A DNA stretch of 9,310 nucleotides from DATAYF01 sp036272735 (GCA_036272735.1 DATAYF010000752.1:1-9310), one strand, 5' to 3'. Shown: positions 1-5,953, numbered from the stretch's first letter. Numbers and translations are program-made. The notes: generated by a model not told the origin, from the letters alone.

Positions 1-654
1 CTGGTGCACTACAACGGCAGTGAGCAGCAGGCACGAGAGGTTGTGCAGATCATCGAGTCGCAAGGGAGCAGGGCGTGGGCGGCGCAGGCGGACTTGAGCA
101 AGCCAGATGAGGTTACACGGCTGGTCAAGAAAGCGCACGAGTTGTTGGGTGCCATCGACGTGTGGATCAATAATGCCGGAGCCAGCGCCAACTCACGCGA
201 GACACGCGGCATGGACGAGGTTGAGGTATTTGAGCGTATGATGCAGGTCGATACATTGGGGACGTGGCGCTGCTGCCGCGAAGTCGAACGCTACATGCAG
301 GATGGCGGATGCATTTTAACAACGGGCTGGGACGGTGCATTGGCGAGCGCGGCAGGTCTCCCCAATCAGATGTACGCCATGAGCAAGGGTGCCATCATCG
401 CCTTGACACGCTGCCTGGCGGTAGAGTTCGCGCCACGTGTCCGCGTGAATTGTATCGCGCCGGGGCACGTCGAAAACGATTGGTCGCGGGGGTTGAACGA
501 GCAGGCACGGCAGAGGTTGGTGCAGCATGTGCCGATGCAGCGCTGGGGCACGGCAGATGATATCCTGGGCATTGCGCTCTTTCTAGCATCACCCGCCGCC
601 GCGTATATTACGGGCCAGGTCATGTTGGTAAATGGTGGCGAGATTATGCGCTAA
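1..654 (+). CDS. Short-chain dehydrogenase/reductase (SDR), 5'-truncated by the window edge
   Basis: NAD(P)-dependent oxidoreductase of the classical SDR family, missing its N-terminal cofactor-binding GxxxGxG segment, which lies upstream of the window. The reading frame is open from base 1 (Leu-Val-His-Tyr-Asn), so the ATG-like start within the fragment is not the true start. Visible family landmarks are the NNAG motif at 169-180, the active-site YxxxK (Tyr at 373-375, YAMSK) and the C-terminal AAYITGQVMLVNGG signature. The catalytic Ser normally found 13 residues before the Tyr is a Gly here (segment TTGWDGALASAAGLPNQMY), with the nearest Ser at -9. Such TxGWD-type SDRs may form a separate branch, and the substrate cannot be told. 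It is followed by an 80-bp gap containing a hairpin that overlaps the stop codon. Family assignment is sure; specific reaction unknown. Confidence 0.93.
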   Translation: MVHYNGSEQQAREVVQIIESQGSRAWAAQADLSKPDEVTRLVKKAHELLGAIDVWINNAGASANSRETRGMDEVEVFERMMQVDTLGTWRCCREVERYMQDGGCILTTGWDGALASAAGLPNQMYAMSKGAIIALTRCLAVEFAPRVRVNCIAPGHVENDWSRGLNEQARQRLVQHVPMQRWGTADDILGIALFLASPAAAYITGQVMLVNGGEIMR

Positions 655-679
655 TCCTGGCAGGAGATGTCAGGATTAG
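651..679 (+). terminator. Hairpin overlapping the SDR stop codon, possible weak terminator
   Basis: A 9-bp perfect inverted repeat, CTAATCCTG (651-659) and CAGGATTAG (671-679), with an 11-nt loop, overlaps the TAA stop of the SDR gene. No T-run follows, so it is not a canonical intrinsic terminator. It could slow transcription or protect the 3' end. Confidence 0.4.
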
Positions 680-734
680 GATTGTATGATAGGCATGTAA
701 TAGTTGAGCATATGCCGATGGAGGAGAAGACAAC

Positions 735-1667
735 ATGCTTGCATACACGGGAAACGGCGCATATTGTTACGCAAACAGCCTGCATATGAGCCTGCTTAGC
801 GCGGGAGCCCAACGCGAAGAGATACCTGATCCGGGCTTTATAGAGTGTTTGACCACCATGCCCTTTGGCAACATGTACCTGGACCTGGAAAGTGGCCCGC
901 TGGCATTCTTCAGCCCGGTCACGATTGATCCGAACGAGGGACTCGTGCGTGCCGTCAAAGCGCTGGGTTGGACGTTCGAGGAGCAGCGTGGAGGAAGTGA
1001 CGAGGAGGCATTGGCAAGGTTGCGCGCGGCAGTGAGCAAGGAGAAGGTGCTGGTGGGACCAATCGATATGGGCTACCTCTCGTATAGTCCCACACACAAG
1101 TACCAGGTCGGAGCAGACCACTTCGTCGTTGTTCTGGCGCTAGAAAACGATCATGTCCTGCTGCACGACCCCCAGGGCTACCCATGTGCGATGCTGCCGA
1201 TGAATGAGTTTATGCAAGCCTGGAAGGCAGAGCGCATCGATTACAAAACAGCCCCGTATACCATGCGCACAGCATTCCGCAAGATTGAGCACGTCAGTCG
1301 TCAAGAGATGATCGAGCGCACGCTGCCCCTAATCCGTGAGAACCTGCTAGCCAATCCTGGCGGTCCGGTAGCATTTGGCGGAGTTGAAGCACTAACGCGC
1401 ATCGCTGATGCGTTACGCGGGCCAAAATCCAACGATCTGCGAGACCTCTTACTCCACTTCGGCCTGCCGTTGGCAGCCAGGCGTAACGCGGATGGCGCGG
1501 CGTTTTTGCGCGAAGCAGGCAACACGGAAACGGCACACTACATGGAGCAGCAGGCAGTGCTGTATGGACAGGCTCAGTACAAAGGAGCACACAAGCAATG
1601 GGCACACGTCGCGGACCTCATTGAACAAATTGCAGAACTGGAACAGCAGTTGATCGCGGCATTTTAG
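735..1667 (+). CDS. BtrH/C39-like cysteine-peptidase-fold protein, function unknown
   Basis: A 310-residue soluble protein without signal peptide or membrane segment. The N-terminal half resembles the papain-like C39/BtrH-N fold: Cys11 within GAYCYANSL begins the first helix, His129 lies in GADHFVVVLAL, and Asp145 in LLHDPQGYP sits after the next strand, giving the Cys-His-Asp order of this superfamily. The C-terminal third (from about residue 185) is helical and Glu/Gln/Ala-rich, without a recognised domain. BtrH-type proteins transfer acyl groups in butirosin biosynthesis, while C39 peptidases cut leader peptides, so either acyl transfer or proteolysis is possible. The start is fixed by a GGAGGAG Shine-Dalgarno about 8 bases upstream of ATG 735. 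It lies 80 bp after the SDR gene and is followed by a parS-bearing palindrome. Fold assignment is from motif order only; the function is not known. Confidence 0.6.
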   Translation: MLAYTGNGAYCYANSLHMSLLSAGAQREEIPDPGFIECLTTMPFGNMYLDLESGPLAFFSPVTIDPNEGLVRAVKALGWTFEEQRGGSDEEALARLRAAVSKEKVLVGPIDMGYLSYSPTHKYQVGADHFVVVLALENDHVLLHDPQGYPCAMLPMNEFMQAWKAERIDYKTAPYTMRTAFRKIEHVSRQEMIERTLPLIRENLLANPGGPVAFGGVEALTRIADALRGPKSNDLRDLLLHFGLPLAARRNADGAAFLREAGNTETAHYMEQQAVLYGQAQYKGAHKQWAHVADLIEQIAELEQQLIAAF

Positions 1668-1693
1668 GCTATAGTGATATGGTGGCATTTGGG

Positions 1694-1741
1694 AGTTGCA
1701 TGCACGCCATGTTTCACGTGAAACATGGCGTGCATGCAACT
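1694..1741. repeat. 48-bp perfect palindrome with a parS core at its centre
   Basis: Every base from 1694 to 1741 pairs with its mirror position around 1717.5 with no loop. The arms (AGTTGCATGCACGCC) flank the 18-bp ATGTTTCACGTGAAACAT core. It lies in the 114-bp gap between the C39-like gene and the nucleotidyltransferase-like gene. A T-run is absent, so terminator function is doubtful, though as RNA it would fold into a very stable hairpin. Confidence 0.95.
1710..1725. other. parS: parS-like ParB-binding site 1
   Basis: The 16-mer TGTTTCACGTGAAACA is a perfect palindrome matching the widely conserved bacterial parS consensus (TGTTNCACGTGAAACA). ParB loads onto DNA at such sites and forms a sliding-clamp partition complex. 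Here the site is the centre of a 48-bp perfect palindrome, unlike the other three copies. Match to the consensus is direct; in vivo binding is inferred. Confidence 0.85.
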
Positions 1742-1781
1742 AGCTTATTCTCGCGGGCAATGTATTTAGGAGGATCATAGC

Positions 1782-2207
1782 ATGGACTTAACTATAGATC
1801 TGGCAAAGCTGCGCTACACCTTTCAGACCAAACCCTTGCTCATCGGTGGCAAGGCTATGGAGTTCTACGCCCTGCGCCCCGCTGGGGACGATATTGATTT
1901 TGTGGTTACACGTGCAGATCATGCCAACCTGGTTGCGCTTTATCCCGAGCATACAAAAGACCTTAGTGGCGACCTGGGCGTCTGCACCCAAGAGTTTGAA
2001 ATCTGGACTAGTATCTGCCTCTTCGATTATAATTTCCTCGCTGTCAATGCGTTAGAAGCAGAGCATTACCTTATTATTTCACTCGAAAAGCTCCTCTTCT
2101 TAAAAGCGCTCGGTATGCAAGAGCCAAAGTATGAGCAAGATTCGCGGCTCATCGTCAAAAAGATTTTAGACATTCAGTACGACAGAGACACACAGCCAGG
2201 CGCTTAG
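1782..2207 (+). CDS. Small nucleotidyltransferase-fold protein
   Basis: A 141-residue protein with the hallmark of the Pol-beta nucleotidyltransferase superfamily: Gly-Gly at residues 22-23 (LLIGGKAMEFYALR), followed by the acidic DDID at 36-39 in an FVV strand. This resembles AbiEii/MNT-like minimal nucleotidyltransferases, which carry GG...DxD metal-binding motifs. The C-terminal helix pair (LEKLLFLKALG ... RLIVKKIL) fits this group. A third catalytic acidic residue is not obvious; Glu71 or Glu73 are candidates. ATG 1782 has a strong AGGAGG Shine-Dalgarno at 1768-1773, 8 bases upstream. The next gene, a kinase-fold protein, begins 17 bp after the stop, so the two are probably co-transcribed. 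It could modify a small molecule, nucleic acid or protein; no HEPN or other antitoxin partner is adjacent. The family assignment is moderate and the substrate is unknown. Confidence 0.65.
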   Translation: MDLTIDLAKLRYTFQTKPLLIGGKAMEFYALRPAGDDIDFVVTRADHANLVALYPEHTKDLSGDLGVCTQEFEIWTSICLFDYNFLAVNALEAEHYLIISLEKLLFLKALGMQEPKYEQDSRLIVKKILDIQYDRDTQPGA

Positions 2208-2224
2208 GTTTAGGATGCACTTAC

Positions 2225-3154
2225 ATGGCAGAATCGGAAGAAGACAAAAAATTTGAGCAAGTCGTTCAAAAGGTTGAACCTCAAAGCAAGCTGCTTCGCA
2301 CGTGGAAGTTGACAGGCGGGATCTCTGCACAGGTGATAGCGCTTGAGATTGAGCAACTTGATGGTCAAACGCAAAAAATGATCGTACGCCAGCATGGTGA
2401 TGTGGATCTCAAGCAGAACCCACAGATAGCAGCAGACGAATTCAAGCTCTTGCGACTCTTACAATCTGTAGGATTACCCGTGCCAACGCCTTATTACCTC
2501 GATCAATCCTGCGAGATTTTCTCTACACCATATGTCGTCATTGAATACATTGAAGGGAAACCAGAATTCGCAACCTCGAATTTACCCAATCTCATCCTTC
2601 AGTTCGCCACGTACCTGTCCAGGATTCACCAGGTAAATTGCTCGAAGTTGGATGTGTCCTTCCTGCCCCAACAAGAACAAAGATATGCCGAAAAGTTGAG
2701 AAAACGACCTATCAAAGTGGATGAATCATTAGATGAAGGACACATTCGGGACGTTTTGGAAGCGGCCTGGCCTCTCCCTCAGCGAAATGCACCTGTCTTG
2801 CTTCATGGAGATTTTTGGCCGGGCAATGTCTTATGGAAGGATGGCCAGCTTGTCGCTATTATCGATTGGGAGGACGCGGCGTTAGGAGACCCACTCGCTG
2901 ACGTTGCCAATAGTAGGCTTGAGATCTTGTGGGCATTCGGCATCGACGCCATGCAGGATTTCACCCGTCAGTATCAATCCATGACCACCACTGATTTCAC
3001 CAACCTGCCATATTGGGATCTCTACGCCGCATTGCGACCAGCTTCTAACATTGCCGAATGGACCGCTGACGACATCGTCGAAAAAACCATGCGCGAAGAA
3101 CACCGGTGGTTTATCACCCAGGCATTCGCAAGGCTATCAGCCCAAAGCTTTTGA
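2225..3154 (+). CDS. Aminoglycoside phosphotransferase (APH)/choline-kinase family protein
   Basis: A 309-residue kinase-fold protein expected to transfer the gamma-phosphate of ATP to a small-molecule hydroxyl. The Brenner motif HGDFWPGNVLW is at residues 194-204, with catalytic Asp196 and Asn201. The metal-binding IIDWEDA motif follows at 212-218 (Asp214), then GDPLADVA, the usual APH/MphE-like succession. The N-lobe has a Gly-rich GGISAQV loop (31-37), and the strand that normally carries the ATP-binding Lys reads MIVRQHG. The family includes aminoglycoside and macrolide kinases, but also homoserine, fructosamine, choline and methylthioribose kinases, so resistance is only one possibility. 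AGGA at 2212-2215 is a modest ribosome-binding site for ATG 2225. The gene lies 17 bp behind the nucleotidyltransferase-like gene, suggesting coupled expression, and ends just before a parS site. Confidence 0.88.
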   Translation: MAESEEDKKFEQVVQKVEPQSKLLRTWKLTGGISAQVIALEIEQLDGQTQKMIVRQHGDVDLKQNPQIAADEFKLLRLLQSVGLPVPTPYYLDQSCEIFSTPYVVIEYIEGKPEFATSNLPNLILQFATYLSRIHQVNCSKLDVSFLPQQEQRYAEKLRKRPIKVDESLDEGHIRDVLEAAWPLPQRNAPVLLHGDFWPGNVLWKDGQLVAIIDWEDAALGDPLADVANSRLEILWAFGIDAMQDFTRQYQSMTTTDFTNLPYWDLYAALRPASNIAEWTADDIVEKTMREEHRWFITQAFARLSAQSF

Positions 3155-3165
3155 TGAACACGTGA

Positions 3166-3181
3166 TGTTTCACGTGAAACG
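3166..3181. other. parS: parS-like ParB-binding site 2
   Basis: TGTTTCACGTGAAACG, identical to site 1 except for the last base; the 14-bp core at 3167-3180 is perfectly palindromic. It begins 12 bases after the stop codon of the APH-family gene. A second CACGTG hexamer lies immediately upstream (3159-3164), but its flanks do not match parS. Confidence 0.8.
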
Positions 3182-3294
3182 TTGAGCAACGTTGTCAGCA
3201 TAAGATTGAACCTCCTACCGAACATATGCCGAAGCGAGCAGCCAATCTATGCATCAATTGTGACAGTGAGAATATTTGGAGCGAAAAAGGCTTA

Positions 3295-3315
3295 ACCTTC
3301 CAGTGAGAGGAAGGT
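3295..3315. repeat. Small inverted repeat upstream of the IS607 recombinase
   Basis: ACCTTCC (3295-3301) and GGAAGGT (3309-3315) form a 7-bp stem with a 7-nt loop, 20 bp before the recombinase ATG. IS607 elements lack terminal inverted repeats, so this may be part of the left-end recombinase-binding or regulatory region. The true left boundary of the element cannot be set from the sequence alone. Confidence 0.4.
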
Positions 3316-3335
3316 GTAGAAAACATTTATAAGAA

Positions 3336-3965
3336 ATGACGTCAAATATTGACAAACGGATACACCGATACTACGATTCTGGGATAAAATTAAGCCAATA
3401 CGCTAAACAACAAGGGATTAGCTATCGAACCGCTTTACGCTGGTTCCGAGATGGAACGATTACAGGCTATCAAGTTCCGTCAGGAACGATCATCGTCACT
3501 GAGAGGGAACCGATGCAGGCCGTTCAAAAAGTCGCTATTTATGCGCGGGTCTCTTCCTCGGAGCATCGGGCGAATTGAGAGCGTCAAGCCGAACAGGTGA
3601 GCCAGTATGGTACCGCACGCGCTTATCAGGTGGCGATGGTCGTCAAAGAGATTGCTTCGGGAGTCAACGATCGTCGCCCGAAGTTGCTCAGTCTCTTAAA
3701 AGATACCAGCATCACGCGGATCGTGGTGGAACATCGTGATCGGCTCACACGCTTTGGCTCTCACTCTATTGACGCGCTTTTTACCGTCCAGGGGCGCACG
3801 ATTGAGGTGGTCAATCCAGCCCAAAACGATACCGAAGAATTACGAGCCGATCTCACGAGCATTCTTTACTCGTTCTGCGCTCGCCTTTACGGGCAACGCC
3901 GTGCCAAACGCCAAACGGAGAAACTGGTGGAACAATTCCAGGCAAAGGAGGACTCCGAACTATGA
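3336..3965 (+). pseudogene. tnpA: IS607-family serine recombinase TnpA, interrupted by an in-frame TGA
   Basis: About 209 codons in one continuous frame, interrupted once by TGA at 3576-3578. The N-terminus holds a MerR-like helix-turn-helix (LSQYAKQQGISYRTALRWFRDG) used by IS607 recombinases to bind element ends. The serine-recombinase domain starts with IYARVSSSEH, which contains the catalytic Ser. After the stop the same frame continues with ERQAEQ, IVVEHRDRLTRFG, IEVVN and ILYSFCARLYGQRRAKRQTEKL, all typical of IS607. The stop follows SSEHRAN, where relatives usually have Leu before ERQ, so a single TTA-to-TGA change explains it. The open product would be only 80 residues and lack the rest of the catalytic domain. 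The gene ends in an ATGA overlap with tnpB. Nonfunctional unless the stop is read through, for which nothing in the sequence speaks. Confidence 0.9.
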
Positions 3966-5200
3966 TGCGTCTGGTGGAAAAGCATCTCATCCGCAAGAGT
4001 GATCTCCGTTTTGCCGGAATTGATGAAGCAGCATTTGCTTCCAAGAACCTGTACAATCAGGCCAACTATCAGATCAGACAGGCATATATTCACGAAGGAA
4101 AGTATCTGCCGTATGCGGAAATCTATCATCGCGTGAAGGCCCATGAAGCGTACTGCGCGTTGCCTCGCAAGGTGAGCAACTCCATCTTGATTCAGCTTCA
4201 CAAGAATTGGATCGGCTTTTTTGAAGGAATGGAAGCCTATAAAGAAAACCCGTCTCAGTTCACCGGACGTCCCAAATACCCGGCTATAAAGACAAGGAAA
4301 AAGGCCGCTTCCTGCTCATCTATGACAAACAGGCGTTGGGAAAGCGAGCCTTCAAGAAAACGGGCAAGCTCGTTGCATCGGGATTGCCGCTCGCGATTAC
4401 CACGAAAATCGCATGGGACGCCATTGCTCAAGTGAGAATCGTCCCTCGTTCTGATGGATATCTGGTCGAGATGGTGTATGAGAAAGAGGAACAACAGGCA
4501 CCGGTTGACCACGACCTGATCGCAGCGGTGGACCTGGAAGTGAATGTGTTAGCAGCAGTCACCAGCAATAAGTCGGGCTTTGTCCCTCGGTTGGTGAGTG
4601 GCAAATCGCTCAAAAGTCTCAACCAGTATTACAACAAACAACGCGCCAAAGAGCAGCAACGCCTCGCGCATGAGAAACGCTTTACCTCACGCCACCTGGA
4701 CCAGATCACGACGAAGCGCAATCGCCGTATTGACAGCTATCTGCACACGGCCAGCCATCGGATCATTGATCTGTTGATCGCTGAGGGAATCAGCACGCTG
4801 GTGATCGGCAAAAACCCGCTCTGGAAACAGGAAGTGAACATGGGGCGCAAAAACAATCAGCAGTTTGTGCACATTCCCCATGCTCGTTTCATCGACCAGC
4901 CTGGCCTTGTAGGCCAGGCTGGTCGGGATACAGGTCATCATCCAGGAAGAGAGCTACACGAGCCAAGCGAGCTTTCTGGATGGCGACTCCATTCCAACCT
5001 ATCAGGCGAACTGTGCTGAGAAGCCGGTGTTCTCGGGCAAGCGCATTGCCAGAAGTTGGTATCGTGCCAAGGATGGAACCATCATTCATGCTGATATCAA
5101 CGGCTCATACAACGTGTTGCACAAAAGTAGCTCCGACCCTTGGCAAGTGGGGCGAGGAGTAGCGGGTGCGGCAGTTCACCCCAGGCGGCTGGCCGTCTAA
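3962..5200 (+). pseudogene. tnpB: TnpB RNA-guided nuclease of the IS607 type, two frameshifts
   Basis: Three frame segments together give a TnpB of about 412 residues, the usual size. Segment 1 (3962 to about 4280) reads MMRLVEKHLIRK through FTGRPKYP. At 4280-4282 one base is missing (TACCCGGCTAT, probably from CCCGGG), and the frame moves to GYKDKEKGRFLLIYDKQ. Segment 2 runs to about 4893 and includes the RuvC-I motif AAVDLEVN (Asp at 4531-4533) and LVIGKNPLWKQ. A net +1 change in the hairpin at 4893-4925 restores the first frame, which reads VGIQVIIQEESYTSQASFLDGDSIP, then HADINGSYN (RuvC-III Asp at 5093-5095), to TAA 5198. The usual CxxC zinc-ribbon cysteines are absent, as in other TSKASFLDGD-type TnpBs. 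The nuclease is presumably inactive; the 3' end may still encode a guide-RNA scaffold. Confidence 0.9.
4893..4925. repeat. Perfect hairpin inside tnpB, probable template-switch scar
   Basis: CGACCAGCCTGGCC (4893-4906) and GGCCAGGCTGGTCG (4912-4925) form a 14-bp perfect stem with loop TTGTA. It sits exactly where the tnpB frame changes. Related TnpBs have a segment like MLAYKARLVG here. Read on the opposite strand, the hairpin encodes SLAYKARLVDE, so one arm looks like an inverted copy of the ancestral coding segment. Confidence 0.85.
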
Positions 5201-5221
5201 ACGGATGACCGATAGGCATAT

Positions 5222-5249
5222 TTGTCATCATTTCAAGATACTGTACACT
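5222..5249 (+). promoter_or_regulatory. Candidate promoter of the MerR gene
   Basis: TTGTCA (5222-5227) and TACACT (5244-5249) are separated by 16 bp, upstream of the AGGAGGTGA Shine-Dalgarno at 5260-5268. MerR-controlled promoters usually have a long 19-20 bp spacer with a dyad, and this one does not, so autoregulation by the classical mechanism is not evident. A GATGAC/GTCATC inverted repeat (5204-5209, 5224-5229) overlaps the -35 and could be an operator or an IS remnant. Confidence 0.35.
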
Positions 5250-5278
5250 CTTCATCAGAAGGAGGTGAGAGTTCAGTG

Positions 5279-5800
5279 ATGGATAATAGGTCACAGACTA
5301 TGCAGTCAGCAAAAGGGCAGTACACTCCTGAACGGCTGACTATTGGACAAATAGCGCGTCTCAGTGGGGTTACTGCTAAAGCGATTCGGTACTACGAAAG
5401 CGTTGGCTTGCTTCCACCAGCACTTCGTAGTGGAAACGGCTACCGTTGCTACAATCAGGCAGATGTCAAGCGTTTGGCCTTGCTGCGACGCCTGCAATTG
5501 CTTGGAGTATCGCTCGAAACGCTCAAGCCATTGCTTGCGGAGGATCCCGATGCACGTTGTGCGGACGTCCAACAAGATGTGCTGCGGCTTATTGAAGTAC
5601 GCATGCATACCATTGATCAAGAGATGATGAAATTGCACCTGTTACATGATCAAGTAGAGTGCTACCACCAGCGCCTTCTCGCTTGCTATCCTGGCGATCA
5701 AGGATCCTTCTATGACTGTCGTGATTTGTCCTGTCTTGCCTTACCAGGTGAGACGACGTACAAGGAGGAACTACATGATGCTCTATCCAACGCTCGATGA
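5279..5800 (+). CDS. MerR-family transcriptional regulator, probably metal-responsive
   Basis: A 173-residue regulator. The winged helix-turn-helix is at about residues 20-90 (LTIGQIARLSGVTAKAIRYYESVGLLPP, then GYRCY and VKRLALLRRLQLLG), followed by a long dimerisation helix and a Cys-rich C-terminus. Cys94 (DARCADV) lies where ZntR/CadR/MerR proteins carry their first metal ligand, and Cys136 and Cys147 follow the helix. The Cys94-Cys136 distance is 42 residues, about one heptad longer than the roughly 35 in those proteins, so the exact metal site is uncertain; Cys128 and Cys152 are further candidates. ATG 5279 was chosen because AGGAGGTGA ends 10 bases upstream; GTG 5276 is an alternative. 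Its last 26 bases overlap the next gene, a Cys-rich peptide, supporting a metal-related role. MerR family is sure; zinc, cadmium, lead or mercury sensing is inference. Confidence 0.9.
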   Translation: MDNRSQTMQSAKGQYTPERLTIGQIARLSGVTAKAIRYYESVGLLPPALRSGNGYRCYNQADVKRLALLRRLQLLGVSLETLKPLLAEDPDARCADVQQDVLRLIEVRMHTIDQEMMKLHLLHDQVECYHQRLLACYPGDQGSFYDCRDLSCLALPGETTYKEELHDALSNAR

Positions 5801-5864
5801 AGCTCTTGAGCCGTGCCCTTGTGGCTGCGGGTGTCCCTGCGGATGTGGATGTTGTGATTGCTAA
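5775..5864 (+). CDS. 29-residue cysteine-rich peptide, metallothionein-like
   Basis: A very small gene starting inside the MerR gene in another frame. ATG 5775 (or 5778) is preceded by AGGAGG at 5763-5768 with a 6-base spacing, which strongly supports translation. The product begins MMLYPTLDEALEP and ends CPCGCGCPCGCGCCDC: nine cysteines in the final 16 residues, alternating with Gly and Pro and without hydrophobic residues. Such CxCxC density is typical of thiolate metal clusters, as in metallothioneins. No signal peptide or leader-cleavage context is visible, so a cytoplasmic metal buffer, metallochaperone or accessory ligand for the neighbouring MerR sensor is the simplest idea. A modified-peptide precursor is an alternative, but no modifying enzyme is nearby. 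It overlaps merR by 26 bp and must be co-transcribed. Translation is likely; function is inferred from composition only. Confidence 0.65.
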   Translation: MMLYPTLDEALEPCPCGCGCPCGCGCCDC

Positions 5865-5875
5865 TCAAAAGTAAA

Positions 5876-5952
5876 TCAGGGGAAGCTAGAGCTAGCCTCT
5901 AACCCTCTAACCCTCTAACCCTCTAGCCCTCTAGCCCTCTAGCTTCCCCTGA
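5876..5952. repeat. 8-bp tandem repeat enclosed by a 16-bp inverted repeat
   Basis: TCAGGGGAAGCTAGAG (5876-5891) and its exact reverse complement (5937-5952) bracket six consecutive copies of CCTCTARC. The first three copies are CCTCTAAC (5896-5919) and the last three CCTCTAGC (5920-5943); the last copy runs into the right arm. The structure begins 11 bp after the Cys-rich peptide. As RNA it would form a 16-bp stem with a 45-nt pyrimidine-rich loop. It may act as a transcription barrier or be a slippage-prone locus. Confidence 0.9.
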
Positions 5953-5953
5953 A

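Larger units (their letters stand above)
3295..5200 (+). mobile_element. Decaying IS607-family insertion sequence (serine recombinase + TnpB)
   Basis: The element carries the IS607 gene order: a MerR-HTH/serine recombinase (tnpA) overlapping tnpB by ATGA. The coordinates given are a minimum span, from the upstream hairpin to the TnpB stop; the true ends lie between the APH gene and the MerR promoter region, because IS607 leaves no duplication or terminal repeats to mark them. Both genes are broken, by one nonsense codon and two frameshifts, so this copy cannot move by itself. The 3' part of tnpB probably also encoded the guide-RNA scaffold, as in other TnpB elements, with flanking sequence acting as guide. 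Confidence 0.8.

Noticed and set aside
434..439. An additional CACGTG inside the SDR gene as a fifth parS
   Set aside because: Only the central hexamer matches; the flanking GTTT/AAAC bases are absent.
651..1121. A 156-codon open frame on the minus strand opposite the C39-like gene
   Set aside because: Composition and lack of family motifs mark it as a shadow of the + strand gene, which has a strong SD and C39-like motifs.
1694..1741. The 48-bp palindrome as an ordinary intrinsic terminator
   Set aside because: No T-run on either side and the exact parS core at its centre; a terminator role may be secondary.
3576..3578. TGA as a selenocysteine codon or programmed readthrough in the recombinase
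   Set aside because: Relatives have Leu here, there is no evident selenocysteine hairpin, and the neighbouring tnpB is also broken; simple decay is more likely.
4278..4290. Programmed frameshift in tnpB
   Set aside because: No slippery heptamer lies at the junction; a one-base loss in a CCCGGG-like run explains it, and a second unrelated lesion lies downstream.
5896..5943. Short tandem repeats as a CRISPR array
   Set aside because: The units are 8 bp and contiguous with no spacers, and no cas genes are nearby.
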